Source: Armatimonadota bacterium (GTDB lineage: Bacteria > Armatimonadota > Zipacnadia > Zipacnadales > UBA11051). From it: a stretch of DNA of 5,976 nt. Shown one piece after another: positions 1 through 5,976 of the stretch. The translations under genes and the position numbers were made by a program. A model generated the notes under the pieces. That model worked only from the letters and a program-made list of their open reading frames with translations, made no database searches and was not told the origin of the DNA. Every line of letters begins with the position of its first letter. The first letter of the stretch is position 1. The stretch is from NCBI GenBank assembly GCA_003542955.1, contig DPJP01000378.1:730-6705 (forward strand), given 5' to 3'.

Positions 1-1
1 A

Positions 2-32
2 CGCCGATGGCGCGGATAGACGACCATCGGCG
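2..32 (-). terminator. Possible hairpin terminator downstream of the 807-aa gene
   Basis: CGCCGATGG at 2-10 and CCATCGGCG at 24-32 form a perfect 9-bp inverted repeat around a 13-base loop. On the minus strand the hairpin begins about 68 bases after the stop codon, a plausible terminator position. Only one base remains before the window edge, so a following T-run cannot be checked. It might equally be an operator-like site or a repeat belonging to the next gene. Confidence 0.35.
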
Positions 33-60
33 CGGTCCGCATCTCTGACCCTTGCCGTGA

Positions 61-81
61 ATTCGTGTCATTCGCGGTTTC
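61..81. repeat. ATTCG-type short intergenic repeat
   Basis: Two adjacent 9-base units, ATTCGTGTC (61-69) and ATTCGCGGT (70-78), share 6 of 9 bases and run on into TTC. Their AT-rich cores stand out from the GC-rich surroundings, and they lie just past the stop codon of the 807-residue gene. From memory, 'ATTCGTGT..ATTCGCGGTTTC' strings recur between genes in many environmental bacterial genomes. Only one partial copy is seen here, so the call rests on that recollection and on the internal near-duplication. Confidence 0.45.
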
Positions 82-100
82 TACGGCGTTCGCCGTTGCC

Positions 101-2524
101 CTACTGCTGCCTCTCCACCACTGCCACTTCGCCCTCGGCGAGTTGGATGTCGATGCGCGCGTCACCGGGGCCGGCGGTGGCCTTCACGCTCTCCCGCAGC
201 TTCCCATCGGAGCCGAAGTAGTGGACCATGCACTCGACGGTCTCGCCCGGCCAGCCGTAGCGGCCCGAGTGCATCGTCACCAGGCGCTCCCGACCGAGGA
301 TGTAGCCGTGGTGCAGCTCGATGGGCGTGATCGGGAACAGGTAGCGCGATATCTCGTGCTCGTAATCCAGCCGCGTGCCGACGAGCAATGTCGCCATCGC
401 CAGCGCGCGTGTGATGTTGCCGAACTCCATCTGGGAGCTGGCGTACCCGAGCGGGGTATCCAGGTGGCCCTGATAGCACCAGTAGTCATTGTGCTGGACT
501 TCGACCATCCGCTGCACGTGGCGATCAAGGATGGCGCGTGTGGTTGGCGGTCCGTTGCCCATCAGGGTGCCGCCCCTGGCGCGGACGCGGTCGATGACAG
601 CCAGTCGGTGGCCCTCGCCCAGCAGCGTCGTGATGCCGACCTTCTGCGCGATGCGGTAGTCGTCCGTCAGCGTGCATGAATGCCCGTCCCACTGGTTGTG
701 GGTGAGCAGCGGGTAGCCGTACGCGACATTCTCCATCTCATCCCAGTAGAGCCCGTCGGCCCCGATGTCTGCCATGTAGGCATCGACGACCTCCAGCATC
801 GCCTTCCCGAAGCTGTTCTCCGCCGTCGCCACCATCGACCATGTGAGTGAGTAGACGTTGTTCCAGTTGGTGGACATGTGCTGGCCCTGGGCATTCGTCA
901 GTGTGCTGTCGGGGTACAGTTCGGCGGCGTTCTCATGGGTATCGCGCTGAGAGTCGTAGTAGATGATGACCTTGATGCCGGGCCTGGCCTCATGGAGCCT
1001 GGCCGTGGCCTCTTTCAGCCGGCGACGGTAATCGCTCCAGTAGTCGCTGAGCACCTCGGCGCCGAAGCCGATACGCTTCGGGTCGGCCATGCGGTCCACC
1101 CAACCGCCCCACGAACACGCGTAGTTGATCCCCAGCCGCTCGAGCGATCCCCGCAACTGCTCCATCGGCATGTCGATGATGCTGTCGGGTGAGAAGAAGC
1201 ACCAGGCGCCCTCGACGGTGAAGCTGCTGCCCCAGTCTTCCCGCACCAGGTTGATGAAGTCGTAGTAGTCGCGCGAGGCCACGGGGTAGATAGACCACCG
1301 GAGCGTGTGCGACTGCCCCGGCCCAAGGCAGAGCATCCGTGTACGCAGCCCGGCCGCCATGGTGTCGGCATCGAAGAACTGGTGGGCCTGGTTGCGGAAG
1401 ACATCATCCTCGCAGATCATCCCCAGGCCGAAGCCGTCCAGCGCGATGTGCACGCTCGGGTTCGCCGGAGCGTACATATCGTTGATGGCCGGGTCGCCGT
1501 TGCCGGCCAGCCGCAGCGTCGGCTCACCGCTATCGCCGAGATCAACAGAGTGGCTGACCATCAGGCCGAGGTCGGCATCCGCGTGGGTGTTTGTGATCTC
1601 ATCGGCGATCTCGACCCGGCGCGGGGTGAAAGTCACGGTGCGCCGGAGTGTGTAGTCAGGGCCGCCGGCCGTGACGGCGCCTCCGTCATCTGCCGAAGCC
1701 GCCACAACCTCCCACTCGCCCTGCCCCTCGGCGTCGGGCGCATCTGCAGGGAGTAGCCTGTTGACGCCACCACCGGGGTAGGAGATATCCGTCGTGATCC
1801 CGAGGCGCCTGCCCCCGACTGCCAGCGTGAAGCCCCCGCCGTCCTGGAGTTGCCCATCGTATGCCAACGCTCCAGCACCCGGCTCGCCACGGTTGATGAC
1901 ATGCTCGACGCCGCTGCCGGCCGCCATCATTGCGCTCTCACCCGGCTCTGTGGTGACCTTCAGCGTGCCGATGACAAGATCGAGCGTAGAGTCGAGACGC
2001 TGGGCAAGCGCGGCGGTAGCGGTGTTCTTGATGCTCAGGCGGTTCTCGGCGGCCGGGTTCGTCAGGTCGGTGATATCCAGTACCAGGCGATACGGGCTGT
2101 CGGCGTAGAAACCCTGCTTCGCGGCGGCCTCGAAGTCCGGCGCGTAGACCACCCGCCAGCCCCCGGTTCCGAACCAGGGTGAGGTCAGGTCCGGCGTCAC
2201 GGGCGAATCGACCGGCTTGTTGATCAGCCGGCACAGCGTGCGGCTCTTGGCGGGGATAACGGCCTTCCCATTGAGCTCCATCTGCAAAAAGAACATCGAC
2301 CCCCCGAGGCCCGGAGAGTCCATGCGGCTGTGCACCTCGAGCAGAATCGTGGTGTCGCGCTGCGGGAGGGTGCCGAACTCAATGGCCTGCGTCTCCCCCA
2401 CCGCGATCCGGATCTCCGGCGGCGCAAGCTCGAATTCCGCGCCCTGGACGACACAGCACCACAACAGCGCGAAACTTGTCACCACCGCCATGGTCGCCTG
2501 TCTGTCGCTGACTGGCACGCGCAT
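101..2524 (-). CDS. Putative secreted glycoside hydrolase-like protein (807 aa), family unassigned
   Basis: Likely an exported glycosidase acting on an unidentified polysaccharide. The start is the ATG at 2522-2524: GGAGG lies 7 bases upstream and a signal peptide follows directly (residues 1 to about 28; hydrophobic core MAVVTSFALLWCCVVQ; probable cleavage near QGA-EF). The frame stays open to an ATG at 2630-2632, but those 36 extra residues would bury the signal peptide. Approximate layout: beta-sandwich 30-190 with a MELNGKAVIP strand at 82-91; a large beta domain 200-420 like the supersandwich preceding many glycosidase barrels; a probable (beta/alpha)8 barrel 435-690; a C-terminal beta domain 700-807 containing FPITPIELHHGYILG. 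Barrel strands with plausible active-site residues are ACSWGGW (469-475), KVIIYYD (518-524), DGLYWDEME (590-598), LMGNG (654-658) and VEVQHN (674-679). D595, E596, E598 and E675 are candidate acids; none is proven. The gene ends with TAG at 101-103. The reading frame and export are secure, glycosidase function is inferred from fold-like features, and the family is unknown. It could instead be a non-catalytic relative. Confidence -1.
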   Translation of the reverse strand: MRVPVSDRQATMAVVTSFALLWCCVVQGAEFELAPPEIRIAVGETQAIEFGTLPQRDTTILLEVHSRMDSPGLGGSMFFLQMELNGKAVIPAKSRTLCRLINKPVDSPVTPDLTSPWFGTGGWRVVYAPDFEAAAKQGFYADSPYRLVLDITDLTNPAAENRLSIKNTATAALAQRLDSTLDLVIGTLKVTTEPGESAMMAAGSGVEHVINRGEPGAGALAYDGQLQDGGGFTLAVGGRRLGITTDISYPGGGVNRLLPADAPDAEGQGEWEVVAASADDGGAVTAGGPDYTLRRTVTFTPRRVEIADEITNTHADADLGLMVSHSVDLGDSGEPTLRLAGNGDPAINDMYAPANPSVHIALDGFGLGMICEDDVFRNQAHQFFDADTMAAGLRTRMLCLGPGQSHTLRWSIYPVASRDYYDFINLVREDWGSSFTVEGAWCFFSPDSIIDMPMEQLRGSLERLGINYACSWGGWVDRMADPKRIGFGAEVLSDYWSDYRRRLKEATARLHEARPGIKVIIYYDSQRDTHENAAELYPDSTLTNAQGQHMSTNWNNVYSLTWSMVATAENSFGKAMLEVVDAYMADIGADGLYWDEMENVAYGYPLLTHNQWDGHSCTLTDDYRIAQKVGITTLLGEGHRLAVIDRVRARGGTLMGNGPPTTRAILDRHVQRMVEVQHNDYWCYQGHLDTPLGYASSQMEFGNITRALAMATLLVGTRLDYEHEISRYLFPITPIELHHGYILGRERLVTMHSGRYGWPGETVECMVHYFGSDGKLRESVKATAGPGDARIDIQLAEGEVAVVERQQ

Positions 2525-2634
2525 GTCAATGCCTCCACACGTGGTGTGATGATACCCGTCGCACCCGGGGTCCTGCTGCAGTCGAAATGCAGGCACCTGA
2601 TTCGGCGCCGGCCGTCGCCATCCCTGCCGCATGC
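2525..2634 (-). other. Intergenic region between the two minus-strand genes
   Basis: A 110-base gap between the TAG of the LamG protein (2635-2637) and the ATG of the 807-residue gene. It holds the ribosome binding site and two small inverted repeats: CTGCA/TGCAG (2576-2580 and 2588-2592, 7-base loop) and CACAC/GTGTG (2536-2540 and 2544-2548, 3-base loop), the latter touching the Shine-Dalgarno sequence. Neither is followed by a T-run on the minus strand, so there is no convincing intrinsic terminator. A TATCAT hexamer (2549-2554) resembles a -10 box but has no -35 partner. Co-transcription is the simpler reading, but a promoter here cannot be excluded. Confidence 0.6.
2532..2536 (-). promoter_or_regulatory. 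Shine-Dalgarno site of the 807-aa gene
   Basis: Read on the minus strand this is GGAGG followed by CATTGAC and then the ATG at 2522-2524, a 7-base spacing. It is a near-ideal ribosome binding site. It decides the start in favour of this ATG over the longer frame beginning at 2632 and the in-frame ATG at 2489-2491, which has only a weak AGG before it. Confidence 0.85.
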
Positions 2635-5600
2635 CTACCGGCCTTGCTCGTAGGCGGCCTTGATGTCGCCCGGGCTGAGTGCTCCGATGTGGATGACGAC
2701 ATCGTCGATCAGGCCGTGGAAGCCACCCGCGTACGCTCCCCCGCCAATGCAGAGCGGCGAGGTGTTGGCGCCTATGCCCTCACACTGCGTGGGGGCCTGC
2801 TTGAGCAGCTCCCCGTCCCGGTACAGCCGCATCGCCTGGCGGCTCCACGTGAAGACGATGTGTTGCCACACCCCCGGCCTCAGCGCGCCCGTCGCCTCGA
2901 TGGCATCCTGGTTCCTCCCGCCGGTTCCGCCGCAGCGAACCCTCCCGCGCAGTGTCCCCTGGCCATCCACGTACAGCAGGTACTCGTTGCTGTAGTCGGT
3001 CTTGACGACAATCATGTCATTGCCGACGAAACGCTCCGGCTTCACCCAGGCCTCGACAGTGACGCCCGAGACTATGCTGACCGAGTCGCTGTGCACAATC
3101 TGTACGCAGGCTGTCCCGTCAAACTGCAACGCACTGCCCCGACGGCCCTCCGTCCACACCAACCCCTGCCCCACCGTGCCGTCGTTGTGCCGGGGCGAGG
3201 AATCTGATACCACGGCGCCTTCCTCTTCGTCGAAACGCCACTCCCCGGCGATGCCGACCAGCGCCACCATGCACCGGGCGAGCAACTGAATGGGTTCCCC
3301 GCCGCCGGGGAGGAAGTCAAACGCCACCAGAGCCGGGTACTCGCCGGGAGCCGTATCAGTGCCCGGCTGCAGCGAGCAGGTGGCGGTGGCGCTCTGGCCC
3401 GGCTTGGCACTCAGGGCCTCAGGCGGGCTGTCCAGCACGCGCCAGCCATCCGGCGGCGTGAGGGTCAGCGCCCCGGAGAAGGCCTGGTCTGTCGGATTGT
3501 GCAGTTCCAGTCTCAGCTCAGCCGGGGCGCCCCCCATTGCCGCGCCGGTGACGGTCGTCTCCAGCCGCGGCGACGCAGCCGGTAGCCAACGATAGCCGCT
3601 GCGCTCTTCGTCGCCGTAGCGGACATGCGCAACCAGCTTCACCGCATCCGGCACGTCCAGCGACCAGTTGTGCCATGTGTCAACCGTGTCGACAGGCTCA
3701 ATCATCGTCACGCGGTAGAGCGCCATCGCGGTCTCCCAGGGAGTCACCTGGAGGTCCTGTCGCGCATCCAGCGGCTCGATGCGGACCGTGGCCGCGTTGT
3801 TGGGCGCAGTCAGGGTTATGTCCGCCGTCTGTGGTCTGTCCGACAGATTGGTGAACTGGACGAAGACGTCCATCGGCAGGCCGAGCGTGAGGACAGGCTG
3901 CTCGCACACGATCACCGGCTCGGGGTACTCAACCGCCGGAGTGGCGCCGGCAGCGTTCTGCAACCCCTCCAGGGAGTCTGTCACACCATCGGCGCCGCTC
4001 ACGGAAGCGCACAGGCTGGACCCGATCCAGTCGGTGCTCGTGAGGACGTCCAGCACGTTCGTGCCCTGATTCAGGCGGAGCGGAACCGTGTACTCATCGA
4101 CCGACAGCCCCGAGGCCTTCTCGTCATGGAGAATCAGCTCACCGTTGAGCCACACCTTGCCCCGCGCCTGCATGCCGATGTGAAGCCGGGCCTCGGATGC
4201 GCGGGGTGCAACGAGCGCGGTCCTGGCCGCAAATGCGGCTTCGTCATCGGCGGTGAACAGGTGGCGGAAGTCCACAACTGGCATGCCGCCCGACGGCGTT
4301 GTGTAGCTGTGCCATTCGAGGCCATCCGGCGGCGTCTCGGCCTCCTGGATGCGGGTCCAGTCGTTGTCGCTGTAGGGGCCGCCCACCAGCCACTCTGTCA
4401 GTGGGAGTGCTTCCGCCGGCGGCACGCCGGATGTCGACTCGATGATCACGCCCGCCACCGACCATTCGTGCGCGTAGGTCATCGGCCACCAGGCGGGACG
4501 CGAGGAGAATGTCAGGTCCAGTATCGAGTCGGTCACCACGGTCACGAACTCGTCGGTGCGCCAGACCCCTCCGCGGCGCTTGATGCCGATGAGCATCGGT
4601 TTTCGGTTCGCGACAACCTCCACATCCCCGCCCCAGTGGTATGACTCGTTGAGTTCACCGGTGATGACGCTCACATGGTAAGCACCGGGCTCGAGGTTGA
4701 GCCGCAGCGTGCGCGGCTGCTCGGAGGATATCCGGTCACCGTGGAGTGTATCGGGCTCCCCTGCACCGGCAGTGCTCAGTGCATCCGTGATCAGCCAGCC
4801 GATGCCGCGCTCCGCATCATGAGCCGTTTTGCCCGTGACCTGTACCCACCCATCCGTGGGCCGTTCTCCGAAGTCCAGCGCCAGGGCTGCCCCCTTGCCG
4901 CGCTCAATGCGCATCGCGCGCTGCCCGGTCTCGGCCGCCCCGGTTTGCTCGACCGACGCGGTGAGGGCGTTGCCGGCCGCCAGGGCCCCCTGCCGCGCGG
5001 ATGCCGCCGCGGCCTGGTACGCCGCCGCCCCATAGCGCCTGTCGGCCGCCGCGAGTTGGGCATCAAGGCGCGACGCCTCGGCGGTCTCACCGGCGACCCG
5101 CAGCCTGTCAACAGCTTTGCCCGCACGGGCCAGCTCCCGCGCCGCGTCCATCTCGGCCATATCACCGAAAGAGACAATAGCGTAGGACTTGAAGGGCGGG
5201 ACAACCACGTGCACGCGGTTGCCGTCGCGCCTGAGGTCGACGGCCTGCCGGGGGAGGTCCGGTCCCACGATGGAGGCCGTCGAGACGGCCATCCCATCCG
5301 GGATCAGGACCTCGATCTCGATGGGCGCGGTCGGCACCAGGTCCGCTCCATCCATCGCGTAGTTGACCAAGTGAACATCGAGACGCCGGCCCCTATGCTG
5401 CCACAGGTTCGCCCACACACGCGGGCTGGCATCGGTGATGATGAGCCGCCCGTCATCGGCAACTGGATCGACCAGGTCTGCAAACGCACTCCGGGTGGCT
5501 GCGACGTCCACATCGCCTTGCCCTGTGACCGTCAGGACCTCGAGCTGTTCGGGTGCGAGTACCGTTGCGGCAAGGTCCGGCGGCGTCCGGGAGACGTGGT

Positions 5601-5976
5601 CCTCGTCGTAGATGCCGAACTCGCCTGCCACCACCAGCCGCCCGCCACCGGCTACAAAACGCTTCAGAGCCGCCTCCTGCCCCGCACTGAGACACTCGAC
5701 ACCGGCGGCGATGATGGTGTCGTACCTGCCCAGTTCTGCCAGGCACGGCCGTTCGTCGACAACGGAAGGGTGCTGGAAGACGACGGCCCCATATGGAACG
5801 TGGGAGTCCTCGAGCGCCCGAGCGGCTGCAGTGAAAAGCTCGCGCGTGCGCGACTCACGCAGGCCCAACTCGGGAAACTGCCCCCACATCCAGGTCGTCG
5901 GCGATGCGATGATGCCGACGCGCGCCACGCGTTCGCGATCTACGAACAGGTGGCGGTTCTCCCGGACGAAGGCGGC
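2635..5976 (-). CDS. Large multidomain carbohydrate-active protein with C-terminal LamG domain; N-terminus cut off by window edge
   Basis: The last 1113 residues of a larger protein. The frame is open to the right edge, and the GTG at 5926-5928 is probably an internal valine: the 16 codons before it (ending HLFVDRERVARVGIIASP) read as continuous protein. Numbering from that GTG, the domains are: 1-115, class I glutamine-amidotransferase-like Rossmann domain (YDTIIAAGVECLSAGQ, then FVAGGGRLVVAGEFG), as in the beta-galactosidase trimerisation module that follows GH42-type barrels; 160-255, small beta-sandwich (LDVHLVNYAMDG to VVPPFKSYAIVSFG); 256-330, Ala-rich helices; 336-498, galactose-binding-like domain (LDFGERPTDGW, GIGWL, LNLEPGAYHVSV); 508-650, beta module opening WLVGGPYSDNDW with KVWLNGELIL at 591-600; 670-780, Ig-like; 790-890, NEW3-like (LELHNPTDQAFSGALTL); 895-1095, LamG/concanavalin-A-like lectin fold (GEWRFDEEEG, ALQFDG, VTVEAWVKP, GVWQHIVFTWS, GLIDDVVIH). 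No complete catalytic domain is visible, so an upstream TIM-barrel glycosidase is inferred. The protein is probably exported, but its signal would lie outside the window. It precedes the 807-residue gene by 110 bases on the same strand. Confidence 0.93.
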   Translation of the reverse strand, partial: AAFVRENRHLFVDRERVARVGIIASPTTWMWGQFPELGLRESRTRELFTAAARALEDSHVPYGAVVFQHPSVVDERPCLAELGRYDTIIAAGVECLSAGQEAALKRFVAGGGRLVVAGEFGIYDEDHVSRTPPDLAATVLAPEQLEVLTVTGQGDVDVAATRSAFADLVDPVADDGRLIITDASPRVWANLWQHRGRRLDVHLVNYAMDGADLVPTAPIEIEVLIPDGMAVSTASIVGPDLPRQAVDLRRDGNRVHVVVPPFKSYAIVSFGDMAEMDAARELARAGKAVDRLRVAGETAEASRLDAQLAAADRRYGAAAYQAAAASARQGALAAGNALTASVEQTGAAETGQRAMRIERGKGAALALDFGERPTDGWVQVTGKTAHDAERGIGWLITDALSTAGAGEPDTLHGDRISSEQPRTLRLNLEPGAYHVSVITGELNESYHWGGDVEVVANRKPMLIGIKRRGGVWRTDEFVTVVTDSILDLTFSSRPAWWPMTYAHEWSVAGVIIESTSGVPPAEALPLTEWLVGGPYSDNDWTRIQEAETPPDGLEWHSYTTPSGGMPVVDFRHLFTADDEAAFAARTALVAPRASEARLHIGMQARGKVWLNGELILHDEKASGLSVDEYTVPLRLNQGTNVLDVLTSTDWIGSSLCASVSGADGVTDSLEGLQNAAGATPAVEYPEPVIVCEQPVLTLGLPMDVFVQFTNLSDRPQTADITLTAPNNAATVRIEPLDARQDLQVTPWETAMALYRVTMIEPVDTVDTWHNWSLDVPDAVKLVAHVRYGDEERSGYRWLPAASPRLETTVTGAAMGGAPAELRLELHNPTDQAFSGALTLTPPDGWRVLDSPPEALSAKPGQSATATCSLQPGTDTAPGEYPALVAFDFLPGGGEPIQLLARCMVALVGIAGEWRFDEEEGAVVSDSSPRHNDGTVGQGLVWTEGRRGSALQFDGTACVQIVHSDSVSIVSGVTVEAWVKPERFVGNDMIVVKTDYSNEYLLYVDGQGTLRGRVRCGGTGGRNQDAIEATGALRPGVWQHIVFTWSRQAMRLYRDGELLKQAPTQCEGIGANTSPLCIGGGAYAGGFHGLIDDVVIHIGALSPGDIKAAYEQGR

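Noticed and set aside
65..679. 204-codon open frame on the plus strand
   Set aside because: Antisense to the conserved barrel and C-terminal region of the 807-residue gene. It shows no domain, and its apparent hydrophobic start comes from the repeat and the gene's 3' end.
2465..2482. Lipoprotein signal in the 807-residue protein because of the Cys pair in ALLWCC
   Set aside because: The residue before the first Cys is Trp, which does not fit a lipobox (Leu-Ala/Ser-Gly/Ala-Cys). An ordinary signal-peptidase site further on fits better.
2549..2554. TATCAT as a -10 promoter element for the 807-residue gene
   Set aside because: No -35-like hexamer lies 16-18 bases upstream, and the match sits only about 25 bases from the start codon. 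A single hexamer is not enough.
2572..2593. CCTGC...GCAGG / CTGCA...TGCAG hairpin as an intrinsic terminator between the genes
   Set aside because: The stem is only five base pairs and no T-run follows on the minus strand.
2587..3207. 206-codon open frame on the plus strand
   Set aside because: Antisense to the LamG domain, with an Arg/Pro/Ala-rich shadow composition and no recognisable motif.
3625..4644. 339-codon open frame on the plus strand
   Set aside because: It lies entirely antisense to the LamG protein, whose frame encodes recognisable domains throughout. The translation is rich in Arg, His and Val and low in complexity, as expected from the complement of a GC-rich gene.
4791..5297. 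168-codon open frame on the minus strand in another frame
   Set aside because: An overlapping frame inside the large gene with Arg/Ser/Pro-rich low-complexity translation. The main frame here encodes the amidotransferase-associated sandwich and helical segment.

Overview
The window holds two large genes, both on the minus strand and read from high to low coordinates. There is little room for anything else. The DNA is GC-rich (roughly 60-65% by eye). Both proteins look like exported carbohydrate-active enzymes or carbohydrate-binding proteins of the multidomain kind common in Planctomycetota, Verrucomicrobiota/Lentisphaerota, Armatimonadota and related environmental bacteria. That placement is inferred from domain style only; no marker gene is present.

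Layout in transcription order. (1) 5976 down to 2635 is the C-terminal 1113 residues of a very large protein whose start lies beyond the right edge. Visible in order are a glutamine-amidotransferase-like domain of the beta-galactosidase trimerisation type, a small beta-sandwich, an alanine-rich helical segment, a galactose-binding-like domain, a second beta module with a 'WLNGE' motif, Ig-like/NEW3-like stalk modules, and a C-terminal LamG/concanavalin-A-like lectin domain. The catalytic part, probably a TIM barrel, should lie upstream of the window. (2) 2634 to 2525 is a 110-base gap with a strong Shine-Dalgarno sequence. (3) 2524 to 101 encodes an 807-residue protein with a signal peptide, beta-sandwich domains, a probable (beta/alpha)8 glycosidase barrel carrying an acidic D-G-L-Y-W-D-E-M-E motif, and a C-terminal beta domain. 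(4) 100 to 1 is non-coding, with a short ATTCG-type repeat and a 9-bp perfect inverted repeat at the window end.

The pair reads as part of a polysaccharide or glycoconjugate degradation locus, plausibly co-transcribed: same strand, short gap, no convincing terminator between. The substrate cannot be told from the sequence. I found no RNA genes, mobile elements, CRISPR arrays or phage genes. The most interesting content is the 807-residue protein, which I cannot place in a named glycoside hydrolase family, and the elaborate architecture of its neighbour.
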